64,000 bases of DNA, from NCBI RefSeq assembly GCF_003590145.2, contig NZ_CP060437.1, positions 62,001 to 126,000 of the forward strand. The letters run 5' to 3'. The notes under the pieces are model-generated. The model was not told the DNA's origin. It did not search any database and saw only the letters and a list, made by a program, of their open reading frames with translations. The position numbers and the translations under genes are program-made. Origin of the DNA: Pseudooceanicola algae (GTDB lineage Bacteria; Pseudomonadota; Alphaproteobacteria; Rhodobacterales; Rhodobacteraceae). Shown here piece by piece: positions 16,838-25,338 of this stretch (its first letter is position 1; every line of letters starts with the position of its first letter).

Positions 16838-17452
16838 TCAGGCCTGGGCGCGATGGCCTAGAAAGCGGTCCAGCTTGCGATGCACCCGGTCAAGGTGTTT
16901 CGCGCGGCTGTCGGGGGTCGAGCTGTCCATCAGATAGTGGGCGGCGAAAGTGGTCTTGCACCGCGGCGCGCAAAGCAGGCGGACGCCGCGCAGGATCGTG
17001 CGACGCCCCGGCGCGCCGATCAGCCGGGTCAGCCACCAGCTGGCCCCACAGGTCGTGAAGACGCCAAGCCGGGTGATATGGGTCAGGCCGGGCTTGATGT
17101 CCCCGCCGTCTTCTTCGGGCAGGATGAAGGCCGAGCCGGGCAGCAGGGCCCGGTCGAACCAGCCCTTCAGCAGCGCGGGCATGCCATACCACCAGGTCGG
17201 ATAGACGAAGATCAGCGTATCGCACCAGTCGATACCGGCCACATGCTGCGCCAGGTGTTCGGTCCCCAGCGTGCCATCCAGATAGGCGGCGTTTTCCGCC
17301 GCGCTCATCACCGGGTCAAAGCCTTCGCCGTAAAGATCGATCTGGCGAACCTCGGCCCCTGCCGCCGCCAGCCGCCCCAGCACGGTATCGCGGATGGCCG
17401 CGTTGAAACTGTCCGCGCGCGGGTGGCAATAGACGACAAGGGCCCGCATCAC
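16838..17452 (-). CDS. flavodoxin-fold NAD(P)H oxidoreductase, copy 1
   Basis: About 204 residues of the NQO1/KefF-type flavodoxin-like fold: ALVVYCHPRADSFNAA at the N-terminus for the FMN/FAD phosphate, and IFVYPTWWYGMPALLKGWFD in the middle, a family hallmark. The start is either GTG at 17452 or ATG at 17449, next to the stop of the paralogue upstream. It may supply reduced flavin or reduce a quinone or N-heterocycle intermediate in this pathway. It is similar in layout to the preceding gene, which suggests an old tandem duplication. Confidence 0.85.
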   Translation of the reverse strand: MMRALVVYCHPRADSFNAAIRDTVLGRLAAAGAEVRQIDLYGEGFDPVMSAAENAAYLDGTLGTEHLAQHVAGIDWCDTLIFVYPTWWYGMPALLKGWFDRALLPGSAFILPEEDGGDIKPGLTHITRLGVFTTCGASWWLTRLIGAPGRRTILRGVRLLCAPRCKTTFAAHYLMDSSTPDSRAKHLDRVHRKLDRFLGHRAQA

Positions 17453-18027
17453 AGGGCGTCCATTTCGCGGCCGACCTTGTCGAGGAACGCCTTGCGGGTC
17501 TCTTCGCTGTTTCGGTTCATGTCATAAAGCGCCAGGTAACGGGTCTTTTCAGGCCGGGTGACATGCCAGACCGCACGCTTCACGATCTTGCGCGGCGGAT
17601 CGCCCGCCCCGAAGGCGCGCCAGCGGGTGCCGCCATAGGTGGTGACGGCGGCCAGCTTCTTGATATGGGTAAGGTTCGGTTTGACGAAACCGTCCTCCAG
17701 CCGGAAAGACACGCCGGGCAGGAAGATCCGGTCGAAGACCCCCTTCAGGATCGCCGGGAAACCGAAGTTCCACACCGGGAAGACCAGCACCAGCGCATCC
17801 GCCTGCATGATCCGGTCGACATGGGGCTGCACCGCGCTGCGGTCGCTTTCGGTGTCCTGATAATTGCGGCGCTCTTCGCAGGACAGGACCGGATCGAAGC
17901 CTTCGGCGTTCAGGTCCCAGTCGTCGACCTCCCACCCGCGTGCGGTCAGGGTGTCGACGACCTTGCGGTGCAGCGCCGAGGAAAAGCTTTCGGGGACGGG
18001 ATGGGCAAAGATGACAAGGGCTTTCAT
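17449..18027 (-). CDS. flavodoxin-fold NAD(P)H oxidoreductase, copy 2
   Basis: 192 residues, same family as the following gene: ALVIFAHPVPESFSSALHRK at the N-terminus and VLVFPVWNFGFPAILKGVFD in the core. It starts 4 bases after the FAD-linked oxidase stop. Its loop VTTYGGTRWRAFGAG resembles the substrate-side loop of NQO-type enzymes. Two tandem copies differing in that loop may form a heterodimer or act on successive intermediates; this is inference. Confidence 0.85.
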   Translation of the reverse strand: MKALVIFAHPVPESFSSALHRKVVDTLTARGWEVDDWDLNAEGFDPVLSCEERRNYQDTESDRSAVQPHVDRIMQADALVLVFPVWNFGFPAILKGVFDRIFLPGVSFRLEDGFVKPNLTHIKKLAAVTTYGGTRWRAFGAGDPPRKIVKRAVWHVTRPEKTRYLALYDMNRNSEETRKAFLDKVGREMDAL

Positions 18028-18031
18028 GGGT

Positions 18032-19438
18032 CTACTCCGCCGTCTCTTTCAGGCCCGGATAGGCATACATCGCATCATAGCCGAACTCCGGATCATCCCA
18101 GGAGATCATCTTGCCGGGGTTCAGCAGCCCCTTGGGATCGGCCTCGCGCTTGAAATTCAGTTGCGTGGCATCGGTCATCTGCCGCCCGCCTTCTTCCAGC
18201 GTATAGCGATGCGGGTTGAAGATCATCGCGCCGGCCTCTTCGTGCAGGCGCACGATCTCGTCCAGCCGTTCCTCTGTGGTGAAGCGCACAAGGGTCAGGC
18301 CGCCGAAAGCGACCTTGCCGCCCATGCGCATTGCCTCGAGGTGCTGTAGGATCTCGCCCTCGGGAAAGCTGGCGCGGATCTTTTCGATCAGCGCGACATG
18401 GTCGGGGAAACCATAGCGCACCTGCAGGTAGGTGATCGACGGATCGACCTTCAGTGCCCGCAGGGTGGTGTGGTTCCAGCCGTATTCAAAGACCTTGCCG
18501 GGACGGCGCGGCCAGTCGTGATCGTCGCTGCGATAGATCAGGGTCACCTCGGGACGCCGGGCAAGGAAGGTCAGGAAGCCTTCCATCGAATGCGGCGCGA
18601 TCATCAGCCCGACAAGGTTGCTGTTTTCGCTGACAAAGGGCTTTACCCGCTGAAAGAACTCGTGCGCGATCGGGGCCTCGTAGACCGAGGCGAGCTTGAC
18701 CAGGATGCCGTCTTCGTTCGCCACGTCCTCGGCCAGGGCCACAGCGGCGCCGAAGTCCTCGGTCGAGACGAAGATATCGACCCAGTCATAGGCCGGGGCC
18801 AGCGGCATCTCGATTTCCGTGATGATCCCGTTGGTGCCGTAGGCATGGGACACGCGGGCCAGTTCCTCGCCGCGGAATTCCAGGATGCGGGGCTCTGCCT
18901 CCATCGTCACCACGCGCAGTCGGATGATGTTGCCAAGGTCGCGCAGGCTGCCCCAGGTGACCGAGCCGACACCGCCCGACCCCCCGGCGACAAAGCCCCC
19001 GATGGTCGCGGTTTCCCAGGTCGAGGAGAACATGCGCAGTTCCTGCCCCGAATGCTCCCGCGTTGCGGCATCGACATTCTTCAGCAGGCAGCCGGGTTCG
19101 GCCACGACGCGACCGGGGGTGATTTCGCGCACCTTGTCCATGTTGCGCAGGTGCAGCACGCAGCCCCCGGCCAGCGGCATGGCCTGACCGTAGTTGCCGG
19201 TTCCGGCCCCACGCGTCGTGACCGGCACGTCATGGGCGAAACAGACCTTCAGGACCTCGATCACCTCGGCCTCGCTGGTCGGACGGACGACGAAATCGGC
19301 CATGACGTGATCCAGCCGGTCCTTCAGGACGGGCGAATACCAGAAGAAATCCCGGCTGGCGGCCTTGATCCCGGCCTCGCGGGTTTCCAGGTCCAGGTGC
19401 GAAAGGGCGGCCTTTGCGGCCTCGATATTGGCGCTCAT
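18032..19438 (-). CDS. FAD-binding oxidase (GlcD/VAO type)
   Basis: 468 residues. The PCMH FAD domain is visible from VVRPTSEAEVIEVLKVC through TTRGAGTGNYGQAMPLAGG and SSTWETATIGGFVAGGSGG (about residues 50-165). The C-terminal domain ends with NPHRYTLEEGGRQM and LLNPGKM, usual for GlcD-like dehydrogenases. It should oxidise a hydroxy acid, an amine or a ring carbon. It overlaps the cytosine-deaminase-like gene by 4 bases (ATGA), so the two enzymes are made together. Confidence 0.88.
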   Translation of the reverse strand: MSANIEAAKAALSHLDLETREAGIKAASRDFFWYSPVLKDRLDHVMADFVVRPTSEAEVIEVLKVCFAHDVPVTTRGAGTGNYGQAMPLAGGCVLHLRNMDKVREITPGRVVAEPGCLLKNVDAATREHSGQELRMFSSTWETATIGGFVAGGSGGVGSVTWGSLRDLGNIIRLRVVTMEAEPRILEFRGEELARVSHAYGTNGIITEIEMPLAPAYDWVDIFVSTEDFGAAVALAEDVANEDGILVKLASVYEAPIAHEFFQRVKPFVSENSNLVGLMIAPHSMEGFLTFLARRPEVTLIYRSDDHDWPRRPGKVFEYGWNHTTLRALKVDPSITYLQVRYGFPDHVALIEKIRASFPEGEILQHLEAMRMGGKVAFGGLTLVRFTTEERLDEIVRLHEEAGAMIFNPHRYTLEEGGRQMTDATQLNFKREADPKGLLNPGKMISWDDPEFGYDAMYAYPGLKETAE

Positions 19439-20697
19439 TTGGCCCTCATCAGGTGGTCGAGTTCAGAATAATCCGGCAGGGTCCGGTCGATGGCCTTGCC
19501 GTCGCGCAGCACGATGCGGTTGGCTTGGGGACGGGCGAAAAGCTCGGTCCAGTCGCGGGCGGGGAACAGGATCATGTCGGCGGGGGCGCCGATGGTCAGT
19601 CCCTCTGCCTCGAACCCGCAGGCGGCCGCCGGAGTGGTGGTAAAGCTGTGGATCCAGTCGGGGTCGGAATGATCCAGATGCGCGATCCGGGTGGCTTCGC
19701 GCAGCACTTCGACCATGTCGAGATCGCCGTAGGCATAGAAGGGATCGCGGGTGTTGTCTGACGCAAAGCTGACCGAGATGCCGCGCGCCTTCATCTCGTG
19801 CACCAGGGTGACGCCGCGGTTGCGCGGGGTGCGTCCGGCGTGGCGGTCCTGCAGGAACAGGTTGCACATCGGCAGCGAGACGACGTTCAGCCCGGCTTTT
19901 GCGATCAGGTCCAGTGTCGACATGGCGCGGGCTTCGTCCTGGGTCGAGACCGAACAGCAATGGCCCACCACGACGCCCCCGTCGAACCCGGTTTCGATCA
20001 CGCATTCCGCGATCAGCCGCAGGGTTTCGGAACTCGGGTCCATGGTCTCATCGGTGTGGAAATCGACGCTGACCCCGGCACTGCCGGCCATGTCGAAGAA
20101 GGTCAGCAAGCGGTCCTTCAGATCCGGGATCGGGTAGGAAACCAGCCCGAAGGTCGCATCGGCCTCGGCCACCACGCGCAGCAGATCGGCAAATTCGCCG
20201 CCCCGCGCAACCCGGTCGCAGGACACCAGCGACGAGGCCTGCAGGTCGATCCGCCCCGCCCATTCCGCGCGCATCTCGGTAAAGACCGGGAAGCTGCGCA
20301 GGTATTGCCCTTCCAGCGAATCCAGATGGGTGCGGATGCGCGCCGTGCCATGGGCATGGGCGCAGCGCAGCGCAAAGGACATCCGCGCGCGCACGTCCTC
20401 GGCCGACCAAAGCGCGTGATCGGCGCGCACGGTTTTCAGCGCCCCGTCAAAGGTGCCGTCGGGATTGCTGGCGCGGGGCCAGATATGGCCCTTGTCCAGA
20501 TGCGTGTGCATGTCGGTGAAACAAGGCAGCAGCATCGCGCTGCCCATGTCCACGTCCGTCCCGGCGGGGGCGGCGATCTTGCCATCGGCGATACCGATAT
20601 CGGTGCGGATCAACCCGCCCTCCTGCCCCAGCAGGCAGGCAGGCAGTGTCACACCCCTCAGAGCAAGGGGCCCATCGGGTAAAGTCTTGAAGTCCAT
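19435..20697 (-). CDS. cytosine deaminase-like amidohydrolase
   Basis: 420 residues of the CodA-like amidohydrolase branch. Metal and catalytic motifs are visible: TDMHTHLDKGH (about 61-71), RIRTHLDS (about 118-126), SVDFHTDET (about 209-217), VVGHCCS (about 243-249) and FASDNTRDPFYAYGDLDM (about 311-328). In the family these act on cytosine, creatinine, isoguanine or other cyclic amidines. Located directly after an ABC permease gene (2-base gap) and before an FAD oxidase, it probably deaminates the imported compound. Creatinine or a pyrimidine are candidate substrates, not proven. Confidence 0.88.
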   Translation of the reverse strand: MDFKTLPDGPLALRGVTLPACLLGQEGGLIRTDIGIADGKIAAPAGTDVDMGSAMLLPCFTDMHTHLDKGHIWPRASNPDGTFDGALKTVRADHALWSAEDVRARMSFALRCAHAHGTARIRTHLDSLEGQYLRSFPVFTEMRAEWAGRIDLQASSLVSCDRVARGGEFADLLRVVAEADATFGLVSYPIPDLKDRLLTFFDMAGSAGVSVDFHTDETMDPSSETLRLIAECVIETGFDGGVVVGHCCSVSTQDEARAMSTLDLIAKAGLNVVSLPMCNLFLQDRHAGRTPRNRGVTLVHEMKARGISVSFASDNTRDPFYAYGDLDMVEVLREATRIAHLDHSDPDWIHSFTTTPAAACGFEAEGLTIGAPADMILFPARDWTELFARPQANRIVLRDGKAIDRTLPDYSELDHLMRAK

Positions 20698-20699
20698 GG

Positions 20700-21554
20700 T
20701 TATTCCCGTTTAAGCGCGCTTTCGTGCCAGCGGAACAGCGCGAGATAGCTGATCGTGCTCATCAGCGCGAAAATCGCCACGCCCATGACAGAGATCAGGA
20801 TGAGCGCCGCATAAAGGCGCCCGAAATTGAAACGATAGGAGGCTTCCAGCAAGGTCGAGGCCAGACCCAGCCCGGTGCCCGCCCGGCCGATGACGAATTC
20901 CGCCACCACCGACCCGATCAGCGCCAGCCCCCCGGCGATCTTCAGACCGCCCAGGAAGAAGGGCAGGGCCGAGGGCGCGTAGAGGAACCGCAGCCGCTGC
21001 CAGCGGGTCGCGCCGTAGATGGTGAACAGATCGTCCAGGTTGTGATCCGCCGATTTCAGCCCGATGGTCGTATTGCTGAGGATCGGGAAGAAGGCGACGA
21101 TCCAGGCGCAAAGCAGCGCCGCCGCAAAGGCATTGTCGATATAGATCTGCAACAGCGGCGCGATGGCCACCACCGGCGTCACCTGCAGGATCACCGCATA
21201 GGGAAAGAACGACATCTCGGCCCATTTCGACTGGGTGAAGGCCACCGCCAGCCCGACGCCGCCGACCACCGCCATCAGCAGCGCCAGCAGGGTCAGCCGC
21301 CCGGTGATCAGCATCGCAGGCCAGAGGATCGGCCAGTCCTCGACCATCTTCTGCGCCACCAGCACGGGGCCGGGCAGGATGTAATGGGGCACCTCGGCGA
21401 TGGTCACGTACAGATGCCAGGCCAGAACCGACAGGACCAGCACCAGCGAAGGCAGCATCCAGCGAGCCATCCGCATCAGCCGCTCCTTGCGGGCGCGGGC
21501 GTCTTCCTCGGCATCGAACAGCGGCGCGTCGGTGGCGGATTCGGTGATGCTCAT
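20700..21554 (-). CDS. ABC transporter permease (SsuC/ThiX type)
   Basis: 284 residues with six or so membrane helices and the permease coupling loop around GATRWQRLRFLYAPSALPFF (EAA-like motif). Start taken at 21554 (MSITESATDAPLF), overlapping the ATPase gene by 4 bases; a frame from 21602 would lie inside that gene. With the ATPase and substrate-binding protein it forms a nitrate/sulfonate/pyrimidine-type importer. Confidence 0.9.
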   Translation of the reverse strand: MSITESATDAPLFDAEEDARARKERLMRMARWMLPSLVLVLSVLAWHLYVTIAEVPHYILPGPVLVAQKMVEDWPILWPAMLITGRLTLLALLMAVVGGVGLAVAFTQSKWAEMSFFPYAVILQVTPVVAIAPLLQIYIDNAFAAALLCAWIVAFFPILSNTTIGLKSADHNLDDLFTIYGATRWQRLRFLYAPSALPFFLGGLKIAGGLALIGSVVAEFVIGRAGTGLGLASTLLEASYRFNFGRLYAALILISVMGVAIFALMSTISYLALFRWHESALKRE

Positions 21555-22336
21555 GCGACTTCTCCGATGGCTTGGTGCAGCGCGTCCGACGCCTGGCGGC
21601 AATGGGCGGCATATTCCGGCGAGGTACGGAATTCCTCGGTACGGGGATAGGGGGCGTCCACTTCGACTTCGCGGATCACGCGGCCGGGGCGCGCGGCCAT
21701 GACCACGATCCGATCCGACAGGAAGACGGATTCAAAGACCGAATGGGTGACGAAGATGACCGTGCAGCCGATGGCTTCGCGCAGGGCCAGCAGGTCGTTG
21801 TTCAGCTTCTGCCGGGTGATCTCGTCCAGCGCGGCAAAAGGTTCATCCATCAGGATCAGCCGCGGCCGGGTCACCATGGCGCGGGCGATGGCCACCCGCA
21901 TCTTCATGCCGCCGGACAATTCACGCGGAAAGGCGCGCTGGAATTTCTCCAGTCCCACCAGCTTGAGCGCCCGCAGCACGTCATCCTTGACCTGGCCATA
22001 GGGCACGCCGCGCAGGCGGAAGGGCAGCCAGACGTTGTCGATGACCCGTGCCCAGGGCATCAGGGTGGGTTCCTGGAATACGATGCCAAGATCATCCTTG
22101 GACTGGCCGCCGCTCCAGCGGATCTGGCCGGCCGTGGGGCGCATCAGCCCCGAGATGATCCGCAACGCGGTGGATTTGCCGCAGCCCGAAGGCCCCAGAA
22201 GCGAAATGAAATCGCCTTGGTTCACGGTCAGGTTCATGTCGCGCAGGGCCACGATGTCGCCACGGAATGTCTTTTCGACATGGCTCATCTGCAGCAGGTT
22301 CGGGCGCGCACCAAGGGCGGGACGAATATCTGGCAT
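21551..22336 (-). CDS. ABC transporter ATP-binding protein
   Basis: 261 residues. Walker A GPSGCGKST (about 49-57), Q-loop FQEPTLMPW, signature LSGGMKMR, Walker B LILMDEPF and switch histidine in VIFVTHSVFE are all present, so it should be active. It belongs to the SsuB/TauB/ThiZ group. It follows the binding-protein gene after a 47-base gap that contains a stable hairpin. Confidence 0.93.
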   Translation of the reverse strand: MPDIRPALGARPNLLQMSHVEKTFRGDIVALRDMNLTVNQGDFISLLGPSGCGKSTALRIISGLMRPTAGQIRWSGGQSKDDLGIVFQEPTLMPWARVIDNVWLPFRLRGVPYGQVKDDVLRALKLVGLEKFQRAFPRELSGGMKMRVAIARAMVTRPRLILMDEPFAALDEITRQKLNNDLLALREAIGCTVIFVTHSVFESVFLSDRIVVMAARPGRVIREVEVDAPYPRTEEFRTSPEYAAHCRQASDALHQAIGEVA

Positions 22337-22355
22337 GGTTGTCTCCCGTTGGGCC

Positions 22356-22371
22356 GGGGGCCGAAGCCCCC
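22356..22371 (-). terminator. intercistronic hairpin after the binding-protein gene
   Basis: On the minus strand this reads GGGGGC-TTCG-GCCCCC, a 6-base GC stem with a UUCG tetraloop, between the binding-protein stop and the ATPase start. No T-run follows, so it is more likely an mRNA 3'-end stabiliser or attenuator that keeps binding protein in excess than a full terminator. Confidence 0.55.
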
Positions 22372-22383
22372 AGCCCTGTTGTG

Positions 22384-23376
22384 TTACTTCAGGTCCATAC
22401 CGACGCCGTTGTTCACGAACTCGGTGCTGAAACCGGATTTCCAGTCGATGTCCGCGTCGATCACGCCGGCGTCGACCATCTTGTCATAGAAATCCTCGAC
22501 CTTTTCGTCGGTCATGGCGCCGATGCCCATGGTCTCGGCATCGCCGGAATCCACGATCCCTTCGGACAGCATCTTTTCGATGGCGTAGCTGATCTTGTCC
22601 TCGGTCATCTCGGGATTGTCGCCGGTGATCATGGCATTGGCGGCCGCGTTGTCACCGTAGAGGTAGTTGTACCAGCCCTTGATCGAGGCATCGACGAAGC
22701 AGGAAACGACCTCGGGCTTGTCGGCGATCGTGTCGGCCATGGTCTCGATCGTGGTGGCATAGGTGGAATAGCCGGCGTCCGCGATCAGGAAGACATCGGG
22801 GGTAAAGCCGCCTTCCTTCTCGATCAGGTAGGGTTCGGAGGACAGGTAGCCCTGCATCGCGATGGTGTCATCGGCCAGGAAGGGCGCGGGGTTGAAGGTA
22901 TAGGGCTCGCGCTGTTCGGCGGTGAAGCCATATTCCTTCATCATCCACTGGTAGTAGGACTGATAGCCGTTGTCGCCGATCAACAGGGTCAGGTTCTTGA
23001 GATCGGCAAAGGTCTCGGCCTGGCCGGGGTGGGCGATGATGGCCTGCGGGTGCTTCTGGAAGATCGCGGCGACCGAAACGACCGGCACGCCTTCCTTGAC
23101 GGCATTGAAGGCCTGCAGCAGGTCGCCGCCCATGTGGAAATCGATGCGGCCGGCCAGCATCAGCGCGCGGTTGTTCACCTGCGGGCCGCCCGGCACGATG
23201 GTCACGTCAAGGCCGCATTCATTGTAGCTGCCATCCGCGACGGCCTGGTAAAAGCCGCCATGTTCGGCCTGAGCCAGCCAGTTGGTGCCAAAGCTGACCT
23301 CGGTCAGATCCTGCGCCTGGGCCATGCCGGCCCCAAGAAGGGCGGCTGTCGTCACGGTAAGTTTCAAGGTCTTCAT
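22384..23376 (-). CDS. ABC transporter substrate-binding protein (NMT1/SsuA-like)
   Basis: 330 residues with a Sec signal peptide (LKLTVTTAALLGAGMAQA). The mature start EVSFGTNWLAQAEHGGFYQA and IDFHMGGDLLQAFNAVKEG are typical of the NMT1/ThiY/SsuA group, which includes binding proteins for pyrimidines, sulfonates and aromatic acids. It is the first gene of the operon. The TNWLAQAEHGGFY pattern resembles formylaminopyrimidine/HMP-binding homologues, which fits the deaminase downstream, but the ligand is not determined. Confidence 0.88.
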   Translation of the reverse strand: MKTLKLTVTTAALLGAGMAQAQDLTEVSFGTNWLAQAEHGGFYQAVADGSYNECGLDVTIVPGGPQVNNRALMLAGRIDFHMGGDLLQAFNAVKEGVPVVSVAAIFQKHPQAIIAHPGQAETFADLKNLTLLIGDNGYQSYYQWMMKEYGFTAEQREPYTFNPAPFLADDTIAMQGYLSSEPYLIEKEGGFTPDVFLIADAGYSTYATTIETMADTIADKPEVVSCFVDASIKGWYNYLYGDNAAANAMITGDNPEMTEDKISYAIEKMLSEGIVDSGDAETMGIGAMTDEKVEDFYDKMVDAGVIDADIDWKSGFSTEFVNNGVGMDLK

Positions 23377-23627
23377 TTCAGTCTCCCGATTGGATTTTTA
23401 TTAAGTGTTATGAAAGGTTTCCCCAAGGAACGTTGGTCAGATCCCCGGCCGTCCGGCAAGGGATCCCGCCCTTGGAATCGCAAGAATTCCGACCGTCTGG
23501 TCAGGGATTGGGCAGCGTTGCCACAGGGCTCGTGAAATGCGTGCGCCCGGCAGGGGCCGCGCATCCCGAGGCTTGGCGCGGCGGCGCCATGCTGCGACAC
23601 AGGGGCGGCAACCGATAGGAGCTTTTG

Positions 23628-24020
23628 ATGATCCGCAGCCTTGTTCCCGGCGATATCGCCCCGCCCTTTGCCCGCTATGCCCATGGGGTCGCCTGCGAGG
23701 GCGGCAGCGGGTTTGTCCTGACCTCCGGACAACTGGCACTGGCGCCCGATGGCTCGATCCCCGAAGGGGCCGAGTCCCAGGCGGCGCTGTGCTTTGCCAA
23801 TATCGATTCGATCCTGAAAGAGGCCGGCAGTTCGCGCGACGGGGTGCTGCGGATCAATGCCTTCGTGACGGGGCGCGAGCACATGGCGGGGTACATGGCG
23901 GCCCGCGATGCCTGGCTGGCCGATATCGCCCATCTGCCAGCATCCACCCTGATGATCGTCTCGGGCTTTACCCGCGCGGAATTCGTGGTGGAGATCGAGG
24001 TCATGGCCGCCCTGCCCTGA
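23628..24020 (+). CDS. RidA/YjgF/UK114-family protein lacking the usual arginine
   Basis: 130 residues. The RidA fold is recognisable from GFVLTSGQLALAPDGSIPEG, ALCFANIDSILKEAGSS and the C-terminal VEIEVMAALP. Active RidA enamine/imine deaminases carry an arginine in a PARxxV motif; here the equivalent stretch is PASTLMIV, with serine in its place. It is more like the non-archetypal Rid groups found in catabolic operons. ATG at 23628 follows AGGAG by 6 bases. It diverges from the ABC operon and probably acts in the same pathway. Confidence 0.83.
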   Translation: MIRSLVPGDIAPPFARYAHGVACEGGSGFVLTSGQLALAPDGSIPEGAESQAALCFANIDSILKEAGSSRDGVLRINAFVTGREHMAGYMAARDAWLADIAHLPASTLMIVSGFTRAEFVVEIEVMAALP

Positions 24021-24258
24021 AGCAGCAGCGAGCCCGAGGCCCTTGCATAGGTTGATACGGCTCATCACGATCCCTCGCCATCCGGTGGAGTCCGGATACT
24101 TGTCAGGTTGGATGAGCAACGATCCGGCCGGAGCCCCTCTGCTTCTACTCGGGGATCACGCTATGGAGGATCGGGCGGCAGAGTCACGGGGGAAGATGCT
24201 GTATGCAGGCATTCAAATGTGTAAATGCCCAAGGCTTGTGCAGCGGGCCGCGTCGGCT
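24021..24258. other. non-coding stretch before the hairpin element
   Basis: An open frame (24043-24423, plus strand) crosses this region, but its product has no family features and it runs through a hairpin and into udh on the other strand. I see no supported gene. Confidence 0.45.
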
Positions 24259-24310
24259 GGGGCTTTGCCCCGTCTCCGTGCCGGAGACTCCCCAGGATAT
24301 TTGCAACAGG
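24259..24310. repeat. double-hairpin intergenic element of a type recurrent in Rhodobacteraceae
   Basis: GGGGCTTTGCCCC (24259-24271) is followed at once by GTCTCC-gtgcc-GGAGAC (24272-24288) and then CCCAGGATATTTGCAACAGG. From memory, a GGGGCTcTGCCCC hairpin followed by a GGATATTT-type tail recurs downstream of genes in many Rhodobacteraceae genomes. No second copy was noticed in this window. It may be a terminator-like or REP-like element. Confidence 0.5.
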
Positions 24311-24340
24311 GAAACCGGGCGGTGGGGCGCCTGGCGCCGA

Positions 24341-24373
24341 CGCCGGGGGGCCGTCCGACAAGGCCCCCCGGCG
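24341..24373 (-). terminator. terminator hairpin after udh
   Basis: Perfect 12-base arms (CGCCGGGGGGCC and complement) flank a 9-base loop, 10 bases past the udh stop on the minus strand. No T-run on the minus side; TTT follows on the plus side, so it could work in both directions. Confidence 0.65.
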
Positions 24374-24383
24374 TTTCCCGGCG

Positions 24384-25178
24384 TTACTTGTGGATCGGTT
24401 CCGCGGTGAACTTGCCACCGTGATAAAGGCTTTCGGGCGCATCGGCGGGCGGACAGGGGGCGGCCGCCTCGATTTCGGCGCGGAAGATCTCGGAATTGTC
24501 GCGGGCGCGCCAGCCGATAAGCCGGGCCGTGCGCGTGTCCCACCAGCCTTCGTCGTTGTCCGAGACGCCCCAGATGATCGGGCAGCCAAGCATCGGGACC
24601 CGGAAGGTGCATTCGATGAGGTGGATGAAATCATCCGGCGACATCCAGGTGCACAGCATGCGCCGGTCGGCGGGCTTTTCGAAGCAGGAGCCGATGCGGA
24701 CGATCGCCGTCTCCTGGCCGAACTTGGAATGATAGAGCGAAGCCATGGCTTCGCCGAAGCATTTCGAGACGCCGTAAAGCCCATCAGGTTTCATCGGGTC
24801 CTCGACCGTCAGCACCTTGTCCTGGGTGTGATAGCCGATGGCGTGGTTCGAACTGGCGAAGAGAATCCGCGGCATGCCATGGGCGCGGGCCGCTTCGTAA
24901 AGATTGTAGACGCCGGTGATATTGGCGGTCTGGATGTCCTTCCACGGGCCTTCGACGGAATAGCCACCCAGGTGCAGGATGCCATCGCAATCAGCTACCA
25001 GGTCCATCACCGCCGCTTCGTCGCCCAGATCACATTGCACGATTTCCTCCTGCGGGCCGGCGGCGGGATCCATCGGGCCGATGTCGGAAAGACGCAGCAC
25101 CTCGGCCATATGGCCCAGCCGTGCGCGCGCCAGTTTGCCCAGGTTGCCGGCAGCGCCGGTGATCAGCAGACGTTTCAT
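24384..25178 (-). CDS. udh: uronate dehydrogenase
   Basis: 264 residues, the usual size of Udh (about 265). It is an extended-SDR/epimerase fold: TGAAGNLG nucleotide motif (8-15), LHLGGYSVEGPW, SSNHAIGYH around the catalytic serine, and YGVSK for the Tyr-Lys pair (about 135-139). The short C-terminus without a full epimerase domain is typical of Udh. It oxidises galacturonate or glucuronate with NAD+ to the aldarolactone. It diverges from the GntR regulator and supplies the lactone for Gli and Gci encoded beyond. Confidence 0.92.
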   Translation of the reverse strand: MKRLLITGAAGNLGKLARARLGHMAEVLRLSDIGPMDPAAGPQEEIVQCDLGDEAAVMDLVADCDGILHLGGYSVEGPWKDIQTANITGVYNLYEAARAHGMPRILFASSNHAIGYHTQDKVLTVEDPMKPDGLYGVSKCFGEAMASLYHSKFGQETAIVRIGSCFEKPADRRMLCTWMSPDDFIHLIECTFRVPMLGCPIIWGVSDNDEGWWDTRTARLIGWRARDNSEIFRAEIEAAAPCPPADAPESLYHGGKFTAEPIHK

Positions 25179-25233
25179 GGGGGCTCCTATTTCAACGATG
25201 GGGACAGGATGACTGCCCGTCTGACCGGGCTAC

Positions 25234-25293
25234 ATATGAATATTCATCTTATTAATTGTCAACCTGTATGATATATGCGCCCTGCATTTGACA
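25234..25293. promoter_or_regulatory. divergent promoters and candidate GntR operator between udh and gntR
   Basis: For udh (minus strand): TTGACA at 25257-25262, 17-base spacer, TCATAT at 25234-25239. For the regulator (plus strand): TTGACA at 25288-25293, then CTTATC after 17 bases. The octamer ATCATACA (minus strand, 25265-25272) lies 2 bases upstream of the udh -35; the same octamer is found upstream of kdgD. A perfect 12-base palindrome ATGAATATTCAT (25236-25247) overlaps the udh -10 and could be a repressor site. Confidence 0.6.
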
Positions 25294-25338
25294 AAGCCGG
25301 CAAAATTCCTCTTATCTTCTGAGGTAAGGGAGCAACCC

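Noticed and set aside
24043-24423. 126-codon plus-strand frame before udh
   Set aside because: Runs through two hairpins and into udh on the other strand; no recognisable content.
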